This document shows positions 1 to 12,100 of a stretch of DNA of 36,019 bases, one piece after another (position 1 is the stretch's first letter; every line of letters begins with the position of its first letter). The DNA comes from Atopobiaceae bacterium (GTDB lineage Bacteria > Actinomycetota > Coriobacteriia > Coriobacteriales > Atopobiaceae): assembly GCA_017941705.1 (NCBI GenBank), contig JAGAVX010000135.1:1-36019 (forward strand), in the 5' to 3' direction. The translations under genes were made by a program, and so were the position numbers. The notes under the pieces are model-generated. The model ran no database searches and was not told the origin of the DNA. It worked only from the letters and a program-made list of their open reading frames with translations.

Positions 1-2
1 CA

Positions 3-57
3 TATAGCTGTAAATATACCGAAACATGCATTAACAGAGGCTTACTTTACAGCTATA
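3..57. repeat. 12-bp perfect inverted repeat around the fibre-gene promoter
   Basis: The arms TATAGCTGTAAA (3-14) and TTTACAGCTATA (46-57) are exact reverse complements separated by 31 bp. The -35-like hexamer lies in the spacer and the -10-like hexamer begins inside the right arm. Two palindrome halves at this spacing could bind a regulator or, less likely, form a short invertible element. The symmetry is seen directly; the function is inference. Confidence 0.6.
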
Positions 58-59
58 GC
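31..59 (+). promoter_or_regulatory. Candidate sigma-70-type promoter for the giant surface protein
   Basis: TTAACA (31-36) matches the -35 consensus at 5 of 6 bases. After a 17-bp spacer, TATAGC (54-59) matches the -10 consensus at 4 of 6. The surroundings are AT-rich, unlike the rest of the window. The predicted transcript would have a leader of about 37 nt before the start at 103, with GGGGGAG as ribosome binding site just upstream. Confidence 0.5.
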
Positions 60-102
60 AAGTCGGTTTCAGTGTTCAACCCAAGGCACGGGGGAGAAAG
101 CG

Positions 103-3100
103 ATGAGTAAGACAAAGAGAACGCGGGCCCAAAAGCGCGCCACTAAAGAGGCGTTCAACAAGTTCTTGTCGATCTTGTTGACGTTTGCCATGGTGCTCCA
201 GACCTCGCCTGTCGCGTACGCGCGCATGGACGAGGGCGGCGTAGACGACTACGTCGAGTCCGTGGATGTGGCGGAGGAGACTGTCCCCGAGGAGGACGTC
301 ACCCAAGAGGAAGAGTACGTCGAACAGACTGTTCCCGAGGAGGAACCCGTCGCGCATGACGACGAGCTCGGTCAGGTTGCCGATGAGCAACCTGACGAGG
401 TAGAGACGAGCATCTACGTCTCGTCGCTCAATGCGACCGTCTCCATTGGCGAAGACACCATCGCTGACACCTCGAGCAACGTTACGCTGACCGAGGGCGA
501 GGACGTCGAGTTCTACGTCACGCCCAACGCGGACTACGAGCTCGTCGATGAGTCCGTCAAGGTTGTTGTCGACGGCGTCGAGAGCGTTCTGTCTGGTGAC
601 GGTACCTACGTGCTGCCCGGTAGTATGGTCATGGCTGGAACCGAGATCAGCGTCGAAGCCTTCACGCGCACCTATATATATGACGATGACACCATGAGGG
701 TTACGGTTGCGCTTGATGAGGCGGATGCCATCCCCAACAATACGGTGCTGCAGGTCGTTCAGGTTCATGAGGAGAGCTACAAGGACGACGTCTACACGTA
801 CAACTATGACGCGTACATGGATGCGCTCAACAAGTCCGTTGGTGCCGCTGCGGACAAGCCCGAGTACACCAAGGACAACACGCTTCTGTATGACGTGGCC
901 TTCCTGACGGTTGATCAGGAGACTGGTGAGACCATCGAGGTCGAGCCCACCAAGGGCGATGCGCTGGTCACGTTCGAGTTCAAAGAGCAGCAGATCGACG
1001 GCTACCTCCGTGCCGAACAGGCAGCCGACGTGACTGTTGCCCACATGCCCGTGGTTGATGCCGCAAAGGCTGCGACCACCTATGCGACCACCAACATCAC
1101 TGCCGATGATGTGGTGGTCCAGTACGTAGCTGACGAGGACTTTGGTGCAAGCGGTACCGACACGATCGAGGTAAAGACCCAGTCGTTCACCGTGTTCGCG
1201 CTAGCAAATGTCAAGAAGGCTGAAGAGGCTGAGGAGACCAAGGACAAGGAAACCAAGCCCGAAGAGAAGAAGGACGAGGAGGCCAAGCCCGAGGAAGCCA
1301 AGGAAGCTCCCAAGGTCACCACGTACGAGGGTGCCAATCAGGATGTGCACGTGGTTGCTACGGTAAGCGATCCGGCTGCCATTCCAGATGAGGCGCAGCT
1401 CGTGGTTCGCACGGTTCGTCCAGAGTCCAGCAACTACGACTACGATGCCTACATGCAGGCGTTGAACGACGGCTCTGACAACTCGGTTGAGTACAAGCCA
1501 ACCAATACGTTGCTGTTTGACGTCGCATTCATTATGACGGACAAGGATGGCAACGAGTACGAGGTCCAGCCTGCCGAGGGTGCCACCGTCAATGTCGACT
1601 TCCAGCTCCTTAACGACCAGATAACCAAGGACCTTGATGCGCCGAGTGCCAGCGACGTTGAGGTCACGCATCTTCCGATTGCCGATGAGGCCAAGGGTGC
1701 TACGACCAATCAGTCCGGCGAACTCGATCCCAGCAGCATCATGGTCGAGAAGGTTGACAGCACGGCGACAGGCGATGAGAGTATTGCCATCACTGCTACT
1801 AGCTTCAGTGTGTATGCACTCAGCTACACCGTCGACTTCACGCTCGACGGCTTGACCTATAGCATTGCCGGTGAGTCTGATGTCCTGCTGAGCACCATCT
1901 TTGAGAAGCTGGGCATTGAGGACAACGTGGCTAAGGTCGAGAGTGTTGTCTTTACCAACGGGGACTTGATCGGCGTCGCGCAGCTCGAGGACGGGAGCGA
2001 CTGGAAGCTTACGAGCAAGGCTCCGTTCACCAGCGAGGAGAAGCTTACCGTTACGATGGCCAGTGGTAAGGTCATCGAGATTGTCGTCACGGATGCGCAG
2101 GAAGGCGTTACCATAACACTGAAGAGCTACGATGAGTCTGGCGCAACCCCCGAGAAGTTCGAACCAGTTAATACAACTGGTCACTACTGGGTGTACGTAG
2201 TACTTACGAACAAAGAAACGAACTCCCAAGAAGGCTGGGCGGTAGTGCCAGCTGATGACTTCTTGTCGCAGGATAGCGGCGAATTGACGCTCTCGGTCGA
2301 CAACTTCAAGGACATCTATAGTGACGAAGCTGTTGAATATGACCGGAACAAGTATGACGTTGGTACGCGTTTGCTTTGGTGCTCTAATCCAAATCAGGAG
2401 ATTACGCCAGCATTTTTGAGCGAGCAGCGCCATGCGCAGGGCAGTGCCCGCACCGTGTTTGACACAATTGAGGGCTACACGTTCCAGGGTAACGGCGATC
2501 CGAACCCTACGGACAACGAAAATAACCCTGCTAAGATATGCCTGAAGAAAGACCATGAACAAAAGTCGTATGCGCTCCGTTTCGTGTTCGATGACACGAC
2601 GGGAAATGTTCCCTCCAACGGTAAGTACTTCGTGATGGGCAAGATTCCTCATCAGAACGGCGACGCGTACTTCTATGTTCCAATCACAGCAGCGGCTAAT
2701 AAATACAATGTGATTGATAACACAAACCCTGGTACACAACTGGTTTGGCTTGATCAAAACGGAAACAAGAAGCAGGGCGAGCATTTTATCGGCAACGAGG
2801 CAGCTACTACTCTGTGGATGTGCGAATGGACTGCGGCGGGTAATCCCGATCCTCAGCTCGGTCAGCTAATCAATAAGCTCAATGGTTCAACTGCGGCAGA
2901 ACCAAGAGTTGCCATTCTGAATGATGGCAGTGTTGTTGGAAGTTACTTCTTTTCCCTCGATACCGATCGCAGCAATAGAAGCGATGGGGATGTGACCCTA
3001 TACTACGATACCGTCCATTTCACGAAGGCAGTGGGTGGTATCAGCAGAGATAACGTACTCGACACTCTTGACGAGGCTCTTGGGTTCGGACTATATACCA

Positions 3101-6100
3101 GTGAACTTACTGGTCACAGAACCGATATGGAGGCCAATATTGCCGCAGGGAATGTTCCTTCGGAGTTCTTCACGAAGACCATAGCGGACTATGGCTTCTC
3201 GGGAAGGAACATGAACGTCAACAAGCTCACGGTGACAAAGACGTTCACCCAAGATGGTAACCCACTTGCTAACCAGCAGGTCACCATTCGTGCCTATCGA
3301 TGGAATGGCAGTGAATGGGTGATTGCGCCTTGTGGCGAGACGTCGAATCCAAATCAAGGTGAGCAGCAGAGTGGTACTGCTGAGACTACGGGAACAACCG
3401 ATGAAAACGGTAAGCTCACGGTCAGCTTTGATGGTCTTCAGCCAGGCAGGTACCAGGTTCGCGAGGTACTGACTGTTGGTGGTGAAAGAAAAGAGCTGTA
3501 TGTCGAAGAGACTACAATTGGCCATGGACCAGAGCAGGTTACTGCAACATTTGGTGGAGAGGTCATCTTTAAGGGCAGTGGTCAGAACATTAACTACTTT
3601 GCCGACATTGATGACGGGGCATCTCAGGACATGCTGATGGAGCTCATCCGCAGGTCGAGGCATGGAGTTCTGGTCATTGAGAATGAGAACGACTACAACC
3701 GGATGGTGGCAGCGAATAACGCATTATCGAGTGCAGAACAAGGTACCATCGTTCGTCCTGGTACAGAGATGCCCGACGGAGATAACGCTCCGCATCTAAC
3801 GATTAACCAGAATATTGGTAATTACAGGATTCTCTCTGCAACGTTAGCCTCATCTCTGGGTTCTGAGACAGTGAAAGTCTATGACTACACTCTCTCGGAA
3901 ATAGTAAGCATGGGGCAGTTGAATCTGACATCAGACGACAAGCTTGTCGTTGTGAATATTGATATGACTGATGCTGGAGACTCTGCTGTCATTCCTGTTC
4001 CAACTACTCTTGATGGCGAAACCCTTGAGGCTCAGTTTAACCAGGACGGCAAGGGTGCTGCGCGGAGGATCATCTACAACCCTTACGTGAGGGACGTTAA
4101 TGGAGTTCGTTCTCCTTACACGGGGACAATTGACACGAGTGGCACTACTTCCGGAACGCTACTTGCTCCTGCTGCAACCGTGAAAGACTTGGGTGGAAAC
4201 TGGGGCGGAACCGTCATCTCTGCGGTAGCTAACCACGGTGGCTCTGAGATTCACTCCGAGTATCAGGGTAGGGACCGTGAGGCCGATTCTGGCGTTTCGA
4301 ATACCAAGGGTCATGAAGCTGCTACAGGAACTGGTGAACTGAAGTTCAAGAAGGATCTGGGCAACGGTAACCAATGGCCTAAGGATGGCGAGAATAACAA
4401 GAAGCTCACCTTCACACTTACCGCCACAGGTGAAAATGCTAGTCAAGCGCCGATGCCTATTGACGACGATGATGTGCGTGTCACCAGCATGGAGATTACA
4501 AGTGCAGCAGAGTATGAATTTAAGACGCTGCACTTTACGGAAGCTGATTGTGGAAATACCTATACATATGAGATAGCGGAAGACGGTTGGAGTGGCTGGA
4601 CAGCATCTGCTCAGAAGATTTATGTAAAGGTTGAAGTTGGACAGCCGACTGGTCACGGTGCTAACAGGCATATACCTGTAAATATTACGTACAGCACCGA
4701 TGGATCAACCTATGGTGACGCGGCGAGCTTCTACACCATCACGAATACTCTTCAGGAAGGATCGCTGAAACTTAAGAAGACCGTAAAGTACAACGGTTCC
4801 CTTACGTCCAGAGAAGAGCTTAACGGCACGTACTCATTTACGGTCTCGGGACCAGGAACCGGTGCGAGTGCAACAACTAAGCACGTCACTATTACCATTC
4901 TTAATGGCGAAGTTAAGGAAGCGGCTGTTGATGGTAATACAGTGCTCCCCGACGCAGATGGTTATGTTGAAGTTAAGAACTTGCTGGAGGGCGAATATAC
5001 CCTGACCGAGGACACCAGCACTCTGCCCGAGGGCATCAGCCTGCTTGGAGCAAACGACAAGAAGGTCACTGTTGTTGCAGGTGAAACTGGTAGCGAAGTA
5101 AGTGCGAAAGCAGAGTTCGTTAATAACTACGCAAGAGGCACCATTCAGTTTACAGGCGAGAAGTCCGTCGACGGCCGCACCTTCAAGGACGGCGACTCCG
5201 TCACCGTCAAGATTGGGGCCGTCAGCCCTGCCGACGCCCCGATGCCCGCCCAGGCTGAGGTGACCTTCGCCCCGACCGAGGCCAACCCGACATACCAGTT
5301 CGGTGCCATTACGTTCACATCGGTTGACCTCGAGGATGTGACACCCGACGCGGACGGCAAGCGCACCAAGCCGTTCAAGTACGAGATCACCGAGTCAGCC
5401 TGCTCTATGGACGGCGTAGACGAGGTAGATACTACAAAGTATGACGTGACAGTTACAGTCGAAATTGACGCTAATGGCGCTATGACTGTTACACCTAGCC
5501 GTGACAAGGACAGCTTCGACTTCACCAACGAGTACGACGCCTCCGGCAAGGCCACCCTCAAGGGCACCAAGGACATCGAGGGCCGCGAGTTCAAGCAGGG
5601 CGACTCCGCCACCATCAAGATCGAGGCCATCAGCCCCGAGGGCGCCCCGATGCCCGACCCGGCTGAGCTCACTATCAAGCCGACCTCCGGCACCAGCAAG
5701 TCCTTCCAGTTCTCCGACATTACCTACAAGCTCTCCTACCTGGACGTCGACGACGAGAGCGGCCTGCCCAAGGAGACCGTGTTCACCTACAAGGTCACCG
5801 AGTCCGCATACAGCATGCAGGGCGTCGAGAAGGACGACACCACGTACGAGGTCACCGTCACCGTCAAGGACAACGGCGACGGCACCCTGGACGTTGTCGC
5901 ATCAGACAACGCCGAGTCCCTGAACTTCGTGAACACTTACGACGCCAAGGGCACCACGGTCGTGGGCGGCACCAAGAAGCTCGAGAACCGCAAGCTCAAG
6001 AGCACTGACAAATGGACCTACACCTTGGCGGGTGTCGAGGGTGCGCCGATTCGCAAGACCGATGGCGGAGAGAGCGTCCCTTCGATCACAGCCGAAAACG

Positions 6101-9100
6101 GCGGCTCCAGCACCTTCACATTCGGCACGCTCTATTTCCAGCTGAGCGACCTCGACGGCGTCGACCCCGACGACGAGGGCGTCCGCACCAAGACCTTCCA
6201 GTACACGATCACCGAGTCTGGGACCGTGGCCGGTGTGACCAACGACACTAGCAATCCCAAGACGATTGAGATCACCGTCACCGACGACGGCTCTGGTACT
6301 CTGATCGTCACGCAGTTCCCGAACAATTCCGCAGCCGAGTTCGTGAACACCTACGACGCCTCCGGCAAGGCCAAGCTCCAAGCCAAGAAGGCGCTCGGCG
6401 AGGGCGACACGTGGCCCGACGGCAAGGAGGCGACCTTCACGCTGACGGCCGTCACCGAGGGCGCCCCGATGCCCGCCGAGGCGGACCGCACAAGGACGCT
6501 CACCGAGGCCGGAACCGTCGAGTTCGGCGAGATCGAGTACCCGCTCGAGAGCGCGGGCAAGACCTACGAGTACAAGATCGCCGAGACCTCCGACTGGGGC
6601 ACCGGCTGGTCCGTCGACCCGACCGAGATCACGGCCACCGTGGAGGTCAGCGCCGACACCGGCACCGGCGAGCTCACGACGACCGTGACCTACGACCCCG
6701 AGGGCTTCACCGTCACCAACGACTACAACACCAAGGGCGAGATCACGTTCAGCGGCACCAAGGAACTGACCGGTCGCAAGCTCAAGGAGGGCGAGTTCCT
6801 CTTTGACCTCTACGATTCCGAGGGAACCTTGATGGAGTCCGTGCCCAACGCGGCCGATGGCAGCTACAGCTTCACCACGATCGAGTACACGGGCGATGAC
6901 CTCGAGACGAACGACGACGGAACCTACAAGCCGACGGAGAAGACCTACAAGGTAGTCGAGCGTGCCGGCAATGACAGTAGCGTCAAGTACGACGACACCG
7001 AGTACGAGATCACCGTCACCCTGACCGACAACGGCGAAGGCAAGATCGACTGCGTGGCTGACCCCGCCGAGAACACCTACGACTTCACCAACGAGTACCA
7101 TGCCGAGGGCGAGACCACCCTCAAGGGCAACAAGTCCATCGACGGCCGCTCCTTCAAGGAAGGCGATAGCGCGACCTTCAAGATCGTGGCAACCGGCGAG
7201 TTTGCCGGCATCGCCCCGATGCCCGCCGAGGACACGGTCACCATCGAGCCCACCTCTGGTACCAGCGAGGACTTCGAGTTCGCGACCATCCACTACACGC
7301 TTGACGACCTCAAGAACGTCGACGACGAGGGCAACGTGACCTACGACAAGGTCCGCGTGTTCACCTACGAGGTCACCGAGGACGCCTTCAGCATGCAGGG
7401 CGTTGGCGAGAAGGACAGCACGACCTATACCGTCAATGTCACCGTTCGTGACAACGGTACCGGAAACCTGATTGTCACCACCAGCGACAATGCCAAGGCA
7501 CTCAACTTCAAGAACAAGTACGAGGCTGAGGGGAGCATCACGCTTGATGCCACCAAGGCCATGAGTGGCCGCGACTTCAAGGAAGGCGACGAGTACACCT
7601 TCAATGTGAACGTCGACAAGGCCGGCGCTCCGCTGCCTGCGCAGACCAGCGTGACCATCACCCCGACTTCGGGCAGCAAGACCGAGTTCAGCTTTGGCGA
7701 CATCAAGTACACGCTTGATGACGCGGGCGAGACCTACACCTACACGGTCACCGAGACCGGTACGGTGGACGGCGTCACCATCGACACCGCCAAGACGGTC
7801 ACCGTCAGCATCTCCGACAACGGGGACGGCACGCTCTCCGTCAAGAAGGGCGACGAGGTCATCGAGTCCGCAGTCGTCGACTTCACCAACGAGTTCAATG
7901 AGGCCGAGGCCCCCATCCAGGCCACCAAGCAGTTCAACGACTGGGGCAAGGCCAAGAGCTTCACCTTCAATCTGGCCGCCATCGACGGCGCTCCGCTGCC
8001 GCTGGATGCCGACGGCAACGAGGTCAGGAGCGCAGAGGCCACGGAGGATGCTCCGACGGCCCTGTTCGGGACGGCCAAGTACGGCGAGGCCGGTGTCTAC
8101 AAGTACACCATCACCGAGGTTGACGATGGCGTTGACGGCGTCACCTACGACACCGATCCGCACGAGGTCGTCGTGACCGTCACCAAGGACGCAGCGACCA
8201 ACGCGCTCTCCGCCTCCGTCAAGTACGACGATGCTGATGCGCTCATCATCACCAACAACTACGATTCCACGAAGGCGAACCTCCAGGCCACCAAGGCGTT
8301 CGAGGACTGGGGCAAGGCCGACAGCTTCGAGTTCACGCTCGCGAGCGTCGACGGCGCACCCATGCCCGAGGAGGCCGGCACCTCCACGACGCTGGCCAAG
8401 ACGGTCACCAAGGACGCGCCCACCGCTGTCTTCGGCGAGGTCGACTACAAGAAGGCCGGAACCTACAAGTACACGATCACCGAGACCAAGGGCGATGCGG
8501 ACGGCGTCACCTACGACACCACTCCGCACGAGGTTGTCGTGACCGTTGCCAAGGGAGGCAACAACAAGCTGTCCACCTCGGTCAAGTACGACGGCGCCGA
8601 CGCGCTGATCATTACCAACACCTATGAGACGACCAAGGCGACCATCGAGGCCGCCAAGGAGTTCAACGACTGGGGCAAGGCTGATCACTTCGACTTCTTG
8701 CTCGAGGCCGTGACCAAGGACGCCCCGATGCCCGCCAGCAGCAAGGCGACCGCAACCGAGGCTTATCCGACGGCTTCGTTCGACGAGATCACCTACGAGA
8801 CGTGCGGCACCTACGAGTACACCGTGACCGAGGTCAACGGCGGCGCTGACGGCGTCACCTACGACACCACGCCGCACAAGGTTACCGTCGAAGTCACCAA
8901 GGACGCCGACAACAAGATGAGCGCCGAGGTCATCTACGCCGACGGCGACAGCCTCATCATCACCAACACCTACACCGCGACCGAGGCACCCATCGAGGCT
9001 ACCAAGAACTTCAGCAGCTGGGGCAAGGCCGAGAGCTTCATCTTCGACCTCGCACCGGTCAGCGAGAACGCCCCGATGCCGCTGGATTCCAAGGGCAACG

Positions 9101-12100
9101 CGGTTACTACCGCTACGGCAACCAAGGACGCCATCAAGGCGAGCTTCGGTACAGTCAAGTATGAGAAGGCTGGAACCTACGAGTACACGATTACCGAGCG
9201 CAACGACCACGTCGACGGTGTCACCTACGACACCACGCCGCATACGGTCAAGGTCGAGGTAACCAAGGACGTCGACACCAACGAGCTCACGGCTAAGGTC
9301 ATCTACGACGGTGACAAGACCGCCCTCAACATCACCAACACCTACGAAGGCGTCAAGAAGGGCTTCGAGGTCACCAAGCAGTTCAACGACTGGGGCAAGG
9401 CCAAGAGCTTCACGTTCGACCTGGCCGCCGTCACCAAGGACGCTCCGATGCCCGAGGTCACCGAGGCCACGGCTACCGAGGCCAACCCCACGGCAGTCTT
9501 CGACGAGGTCGAGTTCGGGAAGGCCGGTATCTATGAGTACACGATCACCGAGCGCAACGACGGCGCCGATGGCGTAACCTACGACACCACGCCGCATGCA
9601 GTGACGGTTATCGTCTCTAAGGATGCCGACTCCAACACCCTCTCCGCTGAGGTGAAGTACGACGGCAAGGCAAGCCTGATCGTCACCAACACCTATGCAG
9701 CGACCAAGGCGACCATCGAGGCCACCAAGGAATTCAACGACTGGGGCAAGGCCGACAGCTTCACGTTCGACCTGGCGGCAGTCACCGAGGGCGCCCCGAT
9801 GCCCGACAACACCACGGCAGTAGCGACAGATGCCAACAACACCGCCACCTTCGACGAGATCACCTACGAGAAGGCCGGCACCTACGAGTACACCGTGACC
9901 GAGCGCAACGACGGCGCCGACGGCGTCACCTACGACACCACGCCGCACAAGGTCACCGTCACGGTTACCAAGGACGACACCACCAACGCCCTCAGCGCAA
10001 CGGTGGACTATGACGGCGCCAAGAGCCTGATTGTCACCAACACCTTCGAGGCGACCCAGGCCACAATCGAGGCCACCAAGCAGTTTGATGCTTGGGGCAA
10101 GGCCGACGAGTTCAAGTTCGACCTGGCGGCAGTCACCGAGGGCGCCCCGATGCCCACCTCCACCGTCGCTACCGCGACTGAGGCCAACCCGACGGCAACC
10201 TTCGAGACCATTACCTTCGAGAAGGCCGGAACCTACGAGTACACCGTGACCGAGCGCGACGGCAAGGCAGATGGCGTCACCTACGACCTCACCGCCTATC
10301 CCGTTACCGTGACCGTTACCAAGGATGCCGACACCAACAAGCTGTCCGCCGAGGTCAGCTATGGTGGCGAGAAGCAGCTCATCATCACCAACACCTACGC
10401 AGCCACTGAGGCTCAGTTCAGCGTGACCAAGGAGTTCGAGGACTGGGGCAAGGCCGACGAGTTCAAGTTCGACCTGGCAGCCGTCACCGAGGGCGCTCCC
10501 ATGCCTGCTGAGACCACGGTCACCGCGACCAAGGCCAATAAGACTGTCAGCTTTGAGAAGCTCACCTTCGAGAAGGCCGGCACCTACGAGTACACCATCA
10601 CCGAGCAGAACGGCGGCGCCGACGGCGTTACCTACGACACCACCGCACACGCTGTCACGGTGATCGTCTCCAAGGCCAACGACAACACCAATGCCCTCTC
10701 GGCAGAAGTCCGCTACGACGGTGAGAATGTTGACAGCCTGATCGTCACCAACACCTACGAGGCGGCAAAGGCCACTATTAAGGCAACCAAGCAGTTCAAC
10801 GACTGGGGCAAGGCTGAGAGCTTCACGTTCACGCTGACCCCGTCCGATGGCTCCCCGATGCCGGTGGATGCAGACGGCAATGTCGTTAAGACCGCAGTTG
10901 CCACGAAGGATGCCGTTGACGCAATCTTCGGTGAGATCAACTACGAGGCCGCTGGCACCTACACCTACAGCATCGCCGAGGTCAACGACCACGTTGACGG
11001 CGTCACCTACGACACCTCCGCGCATCGTGTTGTGGTCGAGGTCACCAAGGCTGATGACGCCACCAACAAGCTGACCGCCAAGGTTGCTTACGACGGTGCT
11101 GACGCACTGATCATCACCAATACCTACGCCTCCACAAAGGCGGTCATCCAGGCCACCAAGGCGTTCGAGGACTGGGGCAAGGCCGACATCTTCGTGTTCA
11201 CGCTCGCAAGCGTCGACGGCGCTCCGATGCCCGATGAGGCTGGCACCTCCACGACGCTGGCCAAGACGGTCACCAAGGCAGAGCCCACCGCAGTCTTTGG
11301 TGAGATCGACTACAAGAAGGCCGGTACCTACGAGTACACGATTACCGAGACCAAGGGCGATGCGGACGGCGTGACCTACGACACCGCTGAGCACAAGGTA
11401 ACCGTGACCGTGGCCAAGGATGCAGACACCAACGAGCTGGTTGCCACCGTTGACTACGACGGCGCCGAGAGCCTGATCATCACCAACACCTACGCTGGTA
11501 CCGAGACCACGCTCGAGGCCACCAAGCAGTTCGAGGACTGGGGCAAGGCCGACAGCTTCACCTTCACGGTCGCACCCGTGAGCGGCGCTCCTGCACCCGA
11601 GAAGGCCACGGCTGTCGCCACCGAGGACGAGCCCACCGCCAGCTTCGGCACGGTGAAGTTCGAGAAGGCTGGCACCTACGAGTACACGATCACCGAGCTC
11701 AACGGCGGTGCGGACGGCGTCACCTACGACACCACGCCGCATGCCGTCACGGTCATCGTCTCCAAGGACGCCGACAACAAGCTGAGTGCCGCCGTCAAGT
11801 ACGACGGCAAGGACAGCCTGGTCATCACGAACGCCTACGCTGCGACGCAGGCGACCATCGAGGCGGAGAAGGAGTTCAACGACTGGGGCAAGGCTGATAG
11901 CTTCACCTTCGACCTGGCCGCCATCGAGGGCGCTCCGCTGCCCGCGAGCACGGTTGCCACTGCGACCGAGGCCGAGCCCGTCGCCAAGTTCGGCGAGATC
12001 ACCTTCGAGAAGGCTGGTACCTACCGCTACACCGTGACCGAGCGCAACGACGGTGTCGACGGTGTCACCTACGACACCACACCGCACACCGTGGTCGTGA

